A DNA stretch of 10,424 nt from Micractinium sp. NFX-FRZ (taxonomy: Eukaryota; Chlorophyta; Trebouxiophyceae; Chlorellales; Chlorellaceae), in NCBI GenBank assembly GCA_029339195.1, contig JAPTJF010000835.1:1-10424 (forward strand), read 5' to 3'. The stretch's first letter is position 1, and the number at the start of each line of letters is the position of its first letter. The notes beneath the pieces are model-generated. The model saw only the letters and a program-made list of their open reading frames with translations, was not told where the DNA came from and did not search any database. Positions 1 through 9,900 of the stretch are shown piece by piece. The translations under genes were made by a program, and so were the position numbers.

Positions 1-303
1 AGCAGCACCAGCACCTGACGAGCTGTGATTGACTGCGCCTCTGAAGGGAAATAAGGTTTAAAGCACAGTAAGGGACCGGCAGGCATGCCAAAGACAGCAC
101 CCGGTTCAGAGGCATCGTGTGCGTGCGACTGCCGCCACCAAACAAATGCCAACTTGTCTCACCTGGGTGGGCAGCGAAGGCAAAGGCGGCCGCAGTGAGC
201 GGCATGCCCGACGGCACCCCCAGGCAGCTCACTCCCTCGGGCAGCGCCTCCCCAAGCCGTAAGTCCAGAACATCAGACAGGTCTATGGGGCGCACGACAA
301 AGC
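1..303 (-). CDS. Two exon-like blocks of an unrecognised gene running off the left edge
   Basis: Two blocks read as coding exons on the minus strand. The first (303 down to 163) follows a pyrimidine-containing acceptor ending TGGCAG and stops at a strong donor, CAG|GTGAGA; it encodes a peptide with FVVRPIDLSDVLDLRLGEAL and GVPSGMPLTAAAFAFAAHP. After a 122-nt intron (162-41; acceptor TTTCCCTTCAG) the second block (40-1) continues AQSITARQVLVL and leaves the window. Both junctions are phase 1, so the frame is kept. The family is not recognised. The parent transcript is unclear: the SGNH gene ends only 61 nt upstream and offers no phase-1 donor in its last exon. The same frame is open upstream to an ATG at 397, but that start would overlap the SGNH coding end. 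It could be the start of a tightly packed next gene, or an alternative 3' part of the SGNH locus. Confidence 0.42.
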
Positions 304-363
304 CTGCCAGAAGGGAGGCGTTGTGCCCCCCCGCTGCCGGACGCCACCGTTGCCCGGCCGCCG

Positions 364-2538
364 TCACATGTATGATTTCACGCTGGCCTTTACGCATGTT
401 ATCACCTTGCGCTGCCCCGCGTCAGTCAAGTGCGTGCCATCCTTGAACAGCCGTGCATTGTTAAGGTTCATCCCCGCATTGCAGTCGATGAACAGCACCC
501 CTTTGTGACGAGGCTGGCGCGTGAGATCCGCATACCCCTGGTTGGCAGCTGCCATGTTGGCAAACCTGCATGCGGCGGCAGGCAGGCAGGGGGCAAAGAA
601 GGACGTTGGCAGCAAAGGCAGGGCAGGAGGCGGCGGCAAGGGTGGTGGGTGCCAGCGGTGGCGGGCGCAAGCTTGAGGTGGAAGCTGGGTTACTGTGGCA
701 CTCAAGTGAGGCGGGAGCTGTGTTCTCTGGAGGATCAGGCTGCATCGCCAGCCAGCCAGCCAACCAGTTTATCTAAAAGTACAAGCTGCAATGCCTGCCA
801 GCCTGCCAGCCTGCTTGCCTGGTGGGCAGGATGGCCATGACGCCAATCTTGGAGGTGGGGAATGCGGCTTGCAGCCACGTCAGCAGCCAGTCAACTCGTT
901 CCACGGGGTCATGCCGTGCATAGCGCACGTTAATGTAGCCTGCAAGGGTGGCAACCAAAGTTTGTTTGTTGGCGGATGTGTGAGTGTGTGGGTGAGGGTT
1001 GAGTGGGGGGTGGAGGGCCTGGGTGGGGTGAGTGCGTGCACCCGATGGTACAGGGAGCCTTGACCGGCGGGCAGTGTGGGGCGCCAGCCGGCGGCAGGAA
1101 CTAGCGGACAGGAGGGGAGCTTGCAGGGGCCCATGCATGCACGCCCATGCATGCACTCTCGCTGAAGCCCTGCAGGGTGCCGACCCACGGTGCAGACCCA
1201 GCTGATCCACCCCTGGGCAGGACGGTGCAGACCCAGCTGCTCCACCCCCCTGGCAGGACGGTGCGAACCCAGCTGCTGCGCCTCGGGGCAGGCAGGCCTC
1301 AAGTGCCCATGCCCTCCGCTCACCGACGTTAATTACCAGCACCTTGGGGGCAAGCTTGGGACGCTCCTTGCCCTTCACAATCCGTGCTGCGAGCTCCTGT
1401 GCGGCAGAGACGAGGGTGGGTGCGAGTGGGAGGGGAAGAGGGGGAGGTGCACCCGGGGTGGGGGTGGGGAGGGTGCGGCAGGAAGCGAGGCGCGTTGGCT
1501 GGCAGCAAGGCCAGAGGGCCTGCGGGAGGGCATGCCACTAGTGCCAGTACTGGCGACAGCAGTAGGACATGGCGGCACATGTGCATATGGTCATGCACTC
1601 ATGATGAGATGCGCCGAGCCCAGCTGTACTGCCAGACCCCCTCGTCAAGGCATGGCCGCTGCAAGTGCTGCCAAAGCTGGCACCCTTGCCATCAGCATTC
1701 TTCCCGTGAGCAGGCGGGTGCGCAGGCGGGCACACGCAAGGCGGTGATGCAGCGTGCAGGTATGCAGCGTGCAGGTATGCAGCATGCAGGTATGCAGGCA
1801 TGCAGGTATGCATGCCCGGCGGCCCCCTCATTAGCCAGTGTACACTGCTCGCCGGTGCCTCGCCTCAACCGAACTCCCGCCCATGCCTAGAGGGCTTGCC
1901 ACCTTGCCCACGAAGAGCTTGTCCCACACCGCCGTGCGCCTCTCCGCAAAGTACGCTGTGTTTGAGTCGCCAAAGAAAGCCAGATCGTACCGCAGCTTCC
2001 GCCTGTTTTTGTCTGCCACGTCAGCGATGCTGGTGTCCAGCTGGCGCTGCGAGCTGGGCCGCTGCGGCCCGATGTACACCCAGGAAGGTGTGGCAGGCAA
2101 AGCGGCAAGGGCGGCGCCTGCGGGCACGGAGGGAGGGCAGGCTGCGTGGCGGGCGCTGCTTGCGCTTGCATGTCCCAGGCTAGGAGAAGACAGATGGCCT
2201 AAGATGCGGCGGCATGCACCGATACCCCAGATTCCGCCACGGCAGCGGCCGACAGCAGGGCCGACGGCAGCGCAGCGGCAGAGAAGCTGCGCACGGCCCT
2301 CGCGACAGCTTGCTGGTCGCGCATACACGGCCGTCACAGCGCCCCTCAGGCCGTGGTCACAGTCGACTTGCTGTGGGAACAGCTGTGCGGCCGCACGCCA
2401 TGGCCATGGCCGCATGGGGCTGCTCCTTCCGGACTGCGGCTCCTGCAGATCTCCGCCACCCTGCAACTTGCCTGTTGCCCCCAGCAAGATGGCCACCAGA
2501 AGGCGCGCTGCAGGTTGTCTCCGCGCGAAGACTGGCAT
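364..2538 (-). CDS. Secreted SGNH/GDSL-type hydrolase (esterase/acylhydrolase-like), 5 exons
   Basis: Model (minus strand): exons 2538-2472, 2117-1864, 1396-1324, 939-819, 565-364; about 238 aa, stop TGA at 366-364. All phases agree (1, 0, 1, 2). Residues 1-31 form a signal peptide, with core LLVAILLGATGAALAALPA split by intron 1. Block I is FFGDSNT with the nucleophile Ser74; block II is LGMGGSS (about 99-105); block III lies at VINVGYIN (128-135); block V is DGTHLTDAG with Asp214 and His217. Length and block order fit single-domain SGNH hydrolases of the GDSL-like lipase/acylhydrolase and PAF-acetylhydrolase-like type, which hydrolyse ester bonds on lipids or carbohydrates. The substrate cannot be read from sequence. 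In block III the Asn sits one residue later than in the usual GxND. The end of exon 2 is uncertain: a GTTGAG donor at 1869 would shorten the protein by two residues. No TGTAA poly(A) signal is visible downstream in the window. Confidence 0.85.
566..818 (-). other. SGNH gene intron 4, GC-AG type
   Basis: The donor is CCAG|GCAAGC after the AILPT block, and the acceptor is GCATGCAG before FANMAAANQGYADL. Phase 2 on both sides rebuilds an Arg codon and restores the expected spacing between the domain's central strand and its DxxH block. No GT lies near enough to serve instead. Confidence 0.75.
1189..1293. repeat. Three tandem copies of a 34-36 bp unit in SGNH intron 3
   Basis: Copies at 1189-1223, 1224-1259 and 1260-1293 each begin GGTGCAGACCCAGCTG (GGTGCGAACCCAGCTG in the third) and end near GGCAGG. 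They lie wholly within intron 3 (940-1323), ending 30 bp short of the exon 3 donor, so they do not disturb the reading frame. Confidence 0.85.
1749..1809. repeat. 15-bp minisatellite, about four copies, in SGNH intron 2
   Basis: The unit GCAGCGTGCAGGTAT occurs twice exactly (1749-1778), once with a single change (1779-1793) and once as a 16-bp variant (1794-1809). It is rich in TGCAG and GCATGC. It lies in intron 2 near the donor side on the minus strand. Confidence 0.9.
2118..2471 (-). other. SGNH gene intron 1, GC-AG type
   Basis: The donor is CAG|GCAAGT, the classic consensus of GC-AG introns, and the acceptor is CCCGCAG at 2124-2118. Removing it in phase 1 joins the hydrophobic half of a signal peptide in exon 1 to its end in exon 2, which supports the junction. 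No GT donor in exon 1 gives as good a join. Confidence 0.7.
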
Positions 2539-3125
2539 TAGGTGCTGCGGTGAGCTCTGCGGTGAGGAGAAGAGTGGTAGGCGGATGTTGAAATGTTGGT
2601 GCAGGGGGCGTGCTCACGACGGTATCGAGGACAGCGGGAAACGCCCTCTTGCAGTCCCAGCCTAGCGCCGCGCAGCGGCATGCGCAGCCCGCCAAATTAG
2701 GCCCAGGCCATCTCTCAGGATTGGACGGACAGCTGCCTCGCCCCAGGACGCCTGAATCAGTCCCAGAGGTCTGCATGCAAGCAGGACCGTCCGTGGCATC
2801 TGACATCCGATTGCACCTGTGGTGAATGTCACAGTGGTGACGCCCCCCGGGTTGGCTGGGCTTGGCGGCGCCTCGTTTCAAAACATGGCATTTGCGTGTG
2901 CAGTTCAATGTGGGAGGGTGGCATGGCAGGGTGGGGAATGAGGGGGGCCGAGACTCGCGTCCGTGGCCACCGCAGCCCTCGGCCCCTGCAACTGAGCAGG
3001 CCGCAGCGCGGATCCGGACCCACAGGGCACGACAACGGCATGGCTGCCCCACGCTGCCCTCAGGCCATTCAATAGACCTTGCAGACCGTTTGATGTCATT
3101 TGATGGGTCTGAGACGATGATTCAA

Positions 3126-3163
3126 GCAAGGGGGGCGGCCGCAAGGGGGGCAGCAAGGGGGGC
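3126..3163. repeat. Three copies of GCAAGGGGGGC
   Basis: Copies start at 3126, 3141 and 3153 with short spacers in the intergenic region. The G-runs could form a G-quadruplex, but that is inference only. Confidence 0.8.
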
Positions 3164-3490
3164 TGAGGCCGCTCGCCGGGGGCTGCGGCACGGCATTCCT
3201 CTACTAGTGCGCGTGCGTCGCTGGTGTCACTGCGCTTGTGAGGCAGCGGCGAGGTGCTAGTGGGATCCTAAGCCATGCAGGGGCATGTTGAGCTGGTGGG
3301 GGACCCGGAGCTGTGGGGCAATCTTGAGGGCCGCCCAGAGTGCGGGCGTGGCGGGAGCGGCGGCGGGAGCGGCGGGAACGGCGCCGGCGCACTGGCGGCT
3401 CCGCCATGAGAACAGCCAACGACCAGGGCCCCTCCTTGCGGAGCCTCTGAAACACGCAGGTGGACGAAGGCCACGCAGATGGCTGAGAGA

Positions 3491-3550
3491 AGCGGGTCGA
3501 AAAAAGGCGGATTCTTCCACAAGCGGGCCCAAAAGGAGCGGGTCCAAAAA
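3491..3550. repeat. Three degenerate copies of AGCGGGYCCAAAA
   Basis: GCGGGTCGAAAAAA, GCGGGCCCAAAAGG and GCGGGTCCAAAAAC lie within 60 bp, about 400 bp upstream of the protease ATG. A repeated promoter element is possible; no known site is recognised. Confidence 0.6.
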
Positions 3551-3587
3551 CAGCCAACTTGGCTCTCATGCCATATGTCCCACATAC

Positions 3588-3653
3588 CACATTCAGATCG
3601 TTGTTTTCTTCCTCCAGCGATTCCCCCAGGGTGTTGATTGCTGATACGACAAG
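3588..3653. other. Exon-like segment readable on either strand
   Basis: On the plus strand a strong tract TTGTTTTCTTCCTCCAG precedes 36 nt (3618-3653) that end at AAG|GTAACA, which would suit a 5' UTR exon of the protease gene. On the minus strand TTGTCGTATCAG precedes 53 nt (3640-3588) that end at GTG|GTATGT and read INTLGESLEEENNDLNV. No connected neighbouring exon was found for either reading. Confidence 0.25.
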
Positions 3654-3943
3654 GTAACAGTGCCACTGGGCAGTGCCCACCCCCACCCTAAGCGGCCCTC
3701 CGCGCCAACAGGTGCGCACGACGGTGTCCCGTGTTTTGGTACAGCCATCTGCAATCGTGGAAGTTTACAGGGAAAGGCGAGCAACGGCGGCTTTTGGCTT
3801 TTTGCTTGCATGCTGGCGGCCTTGCTGCCCCCTCGCCATCACGCCGCAGAGTCGGTCTCCAAGGGTCCTGGTTTGATTTACGAGTGCCAAATGACGCATG
3901 TGCGCAGGACGGGCCGTGCCAGCCTCCGGAGGGGCACACAGAG

Positions 3944-6900
3944 ATGGGGACCTGCCACCCCCGCCAGCGGCGGGCCTGTCCCGGACAGTCCCGGCCCCTC
4001 ATCCTGCTGGCCTCCCTGGCTCTGGTGCTGGTGCTGAGCGCCACTGCCTCCTCTGCGGCCCCCGTCAAGTTCAAACGGCCGCCACGCCCGCCACCTCGAC
4101 CCCCGTCGCCCCGCCCTCCCCACCCACCGCCCCCGCGGCCGCCGCCCCGCCCGCCGTCCCCCCGGCCGCCCCCCCGCCCACCCTCGCCCCCGCGGCCCCC
4201 AGCGCCCGACTATTCAAAGTTTTGGAAGAAAGTGTTCAACCGCGTCGACATCATCGCCCGTGCTCGGCAGCTGGCAGGCATGGTGAGGCTCTGCCGGTGC
4301 TGCCGCTGCTGCCGCTGCCGCTACCACTGCTGCTGCTGCCGCTCGCTGTCGCCGCTGCTCCTGCTGTGCCGCCGCCGCTCCCCCTGGGCCCTCGTGGCCA
4401 GCTCGCATGGGATGTCAGAGCTGGATGCATGTGTGTTTGTGCAATCAGAGCCTGGGCGGGCCGCCAACCTGGCGCGTTGCTGGCACATCTGCTGAGGAAG
4501 TGCCGGGCTCACAAGCTGAGCGCCTGGGTGGCTCGTGAGCTGGCTGCCATGTGCTGGGGGTGTGCCACGTGTGCTGATTTGCATGCTGGGCTCTCAATAA
4601 TTTGGGGCGTGTCTGCTGCTGTGCATGCTGTGCATGCTGGGCATGCTGGGCTCTCAATCCAATCGGGGATGTGTACGCTGCTCTGCATGCCGTGCGTGCT
4701 GGCCTTTCAGGGTTGCACCAGAGCCTGTGTCTGCTGCCGTGCCTGCTGTGCGTGCTGTGCTGTGTCCTGCGATCCCCTGTCCATACACCGCTATCTCCCT
4801 CCTTCATTGGCGGGGCTGCCAACCCAGTGCTGTGCTTTGAGCTTCCTATTAGAGCTGTGTCTGCTGCCGTGCCTGCTGCAGCGTGACCAGGCCCGCCGGG
4901 AGCTCTTTGGCCAGTGGTCCAAGGCCATCAAGCTTTCTGCCGCCGACCAAACCTCTGTGAGTGCATGCATGCCTGGGTGGAACCCAAGCGCGCCAGGCTG
5001 GCGCCACATCAGAAGTTGAGCTGATATGGCTGGCTGGGGGGCCTCCGCCAGCAGCAGCTCAGCAACATTGTTGCCACGCTGGGCTCCTCTCGGTCGCCCG
5101 GTACGAACCTCTGCCGCCTGGCACGAGCTTCACTAGCTGCCACGGCTCTGCGGCACATGCTTCCCTGGCCATCCCCTCCCCCCCCCTGCGCGCCTCAGCT
5201 CCCCCCGCCTGCATGCGGCCCCGCCCACGCCATGCTGCTTCCAATCACCCGCCACGCTGCCCAGCGCCACACGGGCTGCTGGCATAAGACTGCAAGCCAG
5301 GCTGCCACGCTCACCCCACCTCTCACAACCCTCACCGCACACCCCTTACTCCCAGCCGACCCTCCTGCCTGCAGTCCTGAGGCCCGTTCCCGCCTGTTCA
5401 ATGCCACCCGGCAGGCCACCCCTCCCCGCTCATCTTGCCCCCCCACCTCCGTTCGCTGCATTCCCCTCTTCACCCGCCCCCCGCAGGAGCGGCGGTTCCG
5501 CCTGTTCAATGCCACGCTGCGGGCCATCGCCACCCACAACCAGCGCTCCCGCACCTCCTTCTTCATGGGCTTCAACAAGTTCAGCCACCTGAGCGAGGAG
5601 GAGTTTAGGAACAGCTCGCTGGGCGTCCGGGTGCTGCCGGACAACGTGGTTCGCTCCCTGGCCGCGCGGCGCGCCGCTGTTGAAGCAGCCACGCCCTCCC
5701 TCGTCATTGCAGCAGCAGAAGATGAGCAACTGCCAGACTCCGTGGACTGGCGGGCCTCGGGCAAGGTGGGCGGGGCGGGGTTGTCCATTTGGGGTTGGCC
5801 CATGATAAGCGCCTGGAGAGCGCCCCACATCTGGCCGCTCATGTGGGTGCCCCCCCACAAACATGACCTGGAGGGAAGCGAGTTGAGCCTCAGTCCCCCA
5901 GTGGCGGGCATGGCGCGGCGCCGGGACAGCGGCGAGGATGATGGGGAGCGGGGAAGCGGGCCGTGCGTGGGGAAGATGCATGCAAGAGTCATTGCGGGTA
6001 AAAAGATGTATAGCAAAAACAAGCAAAAACAAGCATGCAGCTGCCGGTTGCCTGCGGTGTTGTGCCGCTGTTGCGCCTTGTTGAGCTCTGAGGATAGTAG
6101 GCATTCACAGCCTGCACTCTATATGGTGAGAGCCCGCCGCATCCGATGGAGGGAGTCCTGCTGCCTGCCAGCAAACGGTGGCAACATGCCTTTCTGCACC
6201 CCATGGAATGCTGCACGCAATGCAGGTCCCACCGGTCAGGAATCAGCTCCGATGTGGGAGCTGCTGGGCCTTTGCTGCCACGTCAGCAGTGAGCATCCAG
6301 GCCGCCGTGGACGCCAACAGCAACACCAGCCTGGTGGTGTGAGTGAGGAGCGCGCTACAGCATTCCCCAGCCCCTGGACCGACTGACTGACTGTTACGCC
6401 TGTGCATGCCGCGCACACTGACATGGCATCCTGGCTGCGCTGCCCCTGCTGCCGCCCGCCTGCGTGGGGCCCACCCTGGCGGGCCAGACCAGCCTCCGCA
6501 ACACTGTCGGTCCGCAGTGCAGCCAAGCGTGGCTGCCCTCCACCACCCCTTCCCTGCGCCTGCAGCTCCGAGCAGCAGTTGGTGGACTGCACCGGGGAGG
6601 TACCGCACTGGCAGGACCCCACGTACAAGTACAGGGCAGATTGCTCCGGAGCGTGGCCCGGTGAGTACATGATCTAGATTGCAGGCGAGCTGCTGTTGCT
6701 TTGCTTTTGTTTGCTTTCCATCTTTATAACCGCAACAAAACTTGCGACAAAGATGCCGAGCAGTCTAAAAACCTGGAAAAGGAGAGCGTTGGGTGGGGCA
6801 CCCTGCGGGATTTCCGCCTGCCCCGGCAGCGTCCCAGCAGGCCCGCTTGTTACCAGGCACAACACGCAGCCCGCGGGCACCCCGTGCCCTGGAGCCTGCA

Positions 6901-9900
6901 ATGCCCCTGCAATCTGCTGCCGTCAATCTGCTGCCGTCTCCGACCGCCCACAAGCTGCCTTCACCCTCACGCGCCCGCTTGAGCTGTCACCTGCACGGCA
7001 CCATGCCATGCATGCACGCACACAGCCTCTGCACAGACATTGTTGATGGCATCTGCGACACGTGCCTTCACATCCTGCTTGCCCCTGAAGACGGCGCGCG
7101 CCTGGAATGCCTCCGCTCACCGCTGCCATGCCCGTGCACCCAACAGCTCCTCCCACCCTCGCGCCTGCAGAAGACGCACTGCGCATCATGACAAGCCCAG
7201 GAGGGCTCATGCCAGATGCTGCCTACCCTTATATTGGAACAGAGGGGGCCTGCAAGTTTAACGCCTCCCAAGTCAAGCTGTCCGTTGCACGCGTGCGCCC
7301 CGTGAAGCGGAACAACCCGCGGGCGCTCATGAAGGCAAGCTTGCACGCACGGCGGCTCCCCCGGTGCATTCAACGCTGTGTGGGTGCGCCGGTGGCGAGT
7401 CTGCCAGGCGCAATGTGCCTTCCGCAGGTGGTGCCGGGGGGGCGAGCCAAGAGCTTGACGCGGGGGACACCCCCAACAGGCCATGCTCTGGGCCATGGAT
7501 ATCACCGCCGGTCCCACCCTCCCCCACCCCACACACACTCTGCTGCAGGCACTGACGCAGGGGCCTGTCATGGTGCTGGTCGCTGCCCAAAACCCGTTCA
7601 AGTACTATGCCAGCGGCGTCGTGGGGCTGGACGCGCAGTGCGGCCCCGCACCAGAGGATAGAAAGGACAGTGTGTGGGCTGACCTGGGCCACGCCGTCAC
7701 TGCTGTTGGGTATGGCCGTGCAACGGTCAACGGCACTGACGGCAAGCTTACAACGCAGTTGTACATAATTGTGCGCAATAGCTGGTGAGCGGGAAGAGAT
7801 GGGGGTGGGAGCATAGCAGGCACAGCGCTGTCCCTGCCACTGGCCCACGTGGCACGGTGCCTTGATAACTCGCTTCACGCCTCTCCTGCCACCCATGTCC
7901 TGCACTGCCACGCCCCTGCCTGCATCATCGATTGCAATTGCTGCATGCACATTTGTGTGCAGGGGCAACGACTGGGGCGATGGCGGGTACATTCGTCTGG
8001 AAGTGCCGAGCACAGCGGGTGCCGATAAGGGGCGGTACAAGTACGACAACTCGGGTGCCTGCAATGTTCTGCTGGACGCCTGGGTGGTAGACGTGTGCGA
8101 CAGGAGCTCGGGAAGGTGCACCAAACGAGATGACAGTTACGTGTGGAACCCGCCGCCATCACCTCCGTTCCCCCCGAGCCCGCCATTGCCGCCACCGCCG
8201 CCCAGCCCCAGGCCTCCTCCTTCGCCCAAACCGCCCCGCCCACCCCCGCCTTCCCCGCGGCCCCGCCCGCCGCCGCCTGCACCCCGCCCGCCGCCGCCGT
8301 CGCCCCCTCCACCGCCGCCGCCGTCGCCCCGTCCATCGCCGCCGCCGTCGCCCCGCCCACCGCCGCCATCCCCCCGCCCGCCGCCGCCGCCTTCCCCCCG
8401 CCCACCGCCGCCTCCCCCACCCTGCCTGGACATCCCCGAGGTGGGTGGGTGATCAGTCAACCAGCCTTTGCTCGCATCAGGGCTGGAGTGCAAAGGAGGC
8501 AGGGGGGTGAAGGCAGAGGCAGGGCGAGAGAGCAAGGCAGTGACTGCCTGGCGGGTGCCCCCACCGGTGCGCTGCTGGCTCAATCACAACACCTCCATGT
8601 GCTGCCCAGCCTGCCTCACATTGCCACCTGGCCCGTCCGCTGCGGCTGAGTTGCACTGTCGGCTCGGCATTGGCCCCTTCTTGGACCTGTCGCGCACCCT
8701 GCTCTGCTCCCTTCCCTGCAGCCGCCATGTGGCACCCTGCCGCACACCCTGGTCTGTGCCCTTCCCTGCAGCCGCTATGTGGCACCCTGGCCGCCCTCCC
8801 CCGCACCCCACCCATCCTCCAGCGCACCGCCTTTCCTGCAACGTGACGTTCCCTGACCCCCGCAAGTGCCTTCATTGCTGACCGCCCGTCCCGCATCCGC
8901 TAACACGTCTCAGCCACCACCCTCCCCATGCGCTTGTCCCTGCAGCCGCCAAGCGGCACCCCGCTGTCCAGCACCATCCGTCTGCTGGACGGAAAGACCT
9001 ACGGCCTGGTGCTGTACTACAAGCAGAACGTCACGATTGATGATGATGTGCATGCCGGGACGTTTGCAGAGGACGAGGGGACCACCCAGGTGTGGGCGGG
9101 AGGGGCGTGGAGGTTTTGGGGTGGGGAGGCGCCGCCGCGGTTGGCTCAGCCGCTGGGATGTTTGCGGAAAGACAAGGTTACTCACTCAGGCGTCGCTGCC
9201 GGGATGGGGTGATGAGGGACAGTTGTGGGGTGGTGGGGTGAGGAGCAGCGGGATGTTCACCATAACCTGTCAATACGTGGGATGGGTTGGGATGAGGTGC
9301 AGTGAGGTGATGCACCGGGATGGCTCTAGCAACAGCTCAGACAGCCAGTCGGTCGGCGGGCCAGGCAGCCAGCCAGCCATCACCACGAGTGCCATGGCAT
9401 TGCACCCCCACACAGCTGCGGCATGGGCCTGCCTGTACTCCTCTCACGTGCCTGCCCAGGTGCCCGCTCAAGCCACCCCTGCTCTTCTTTGATGGCACAG
9501 CCTGAACAGATGCTGTGAACAGCAGTTGACCGCACCCCTTGCCCTGCCCCCACCCCGCAGACCTACACAGGCGGAGCACGGGACGACTGCCCTTGCCGCG
9601 CATTTGGGCTGTTCGGCATTTGCGTGCCTCTCGGCGACACCATCAACCGCAGGACGACGGTGACCTTCACGTGCAACGCCACCCTTGCCCAGGATGCGAT
9701 CACCAGCACCCAGGTCACAAGCGCTTGCATCTACAGCGTGACGGTCGCCACGGCACGCGCCTGGTGAGGGTTTGTTTGTTTTGGTGGTGGGTAGGTGTGT
9801 GTGTGTGTGAATGGGTGGGCGGTGGGTGGGGTAGGGGCAAGGCAGCGTGGCGGGTGCAGCGCGAGGGCCCGAGGCGCTTAGCACACGCCGCCGCCGTCAG

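Larger units (their letters stand above)
2539..3943. other. Intergenic region between divergent genes (about 1.4 kb)
   Basis: This separates the start of the SGNH gene (minus) from the start of the protease gene (plus) and should hold both promoters and 5' UTRs. On the minus strand a CTTCTCCTCACCGCAG acceptor-like stretch lies about 20 nt before the SGNH ATG, so a 5' UTR intron is possible. Short repeats lie at 3126-3163 and 3491-3550, and an exon-like segment at 3588-3653. No convincing protein-coding gene, TATA box or named regulatory site was found. Confidence 0.6.

Noticed and set aside
745..815. CAGCCAGCCAGCC and GCCTGCCAGCC runs, considered as a minisatellite
   Set aside because: Short degenerate runs within SGNH intron 4, common in this type of genome.
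950..1030. GT-rich tract resembling that at 9768-9830
   Set aside because: Both are intronic simple sequence (GTTTGTTTG and GTGTG runs) and show no extended alignment.
2357..3052. Minus-strand frame of 231 codons upstream of the SGNH gene
   Set aside because: No domain or codon pattern is recognisable and it overlaps SGNH exon 1 in another frame; GC-rich DNA yields such open frames by chance.
3204..3719. Minus-strand frame with Arg-rich stretch (RRRRSRRSRRRSR)
   Set aside because: All three minus frames are open here and the Arg/Pro/Ala-rich readings reflect a GGCGGGAGC-type repeat; only the short segment near 3588-3640 looks exon-like.
4214..4408. Ala-rich minus-strand frame over intron 1
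   Set aside because: It is a by-product of CTG/CCG repeats in the intron of the plus-strand gene.
5157..6386. Long uninterrupted plus-strand frame of about 409 codons
   Set aside because: It contains exon 3 but then runs through intron 3 and reads the catalytic-Cys exon in the wrong frame; spliced exons give the family motifs instead.
8137..8583. Long Gly-rich minus-strand reading frame opposite the second Pro-rich block
   Set aside because: It is the complement of CCG/CCC codons of the Pro-rich linker; no splice sites, start context or homology support it.
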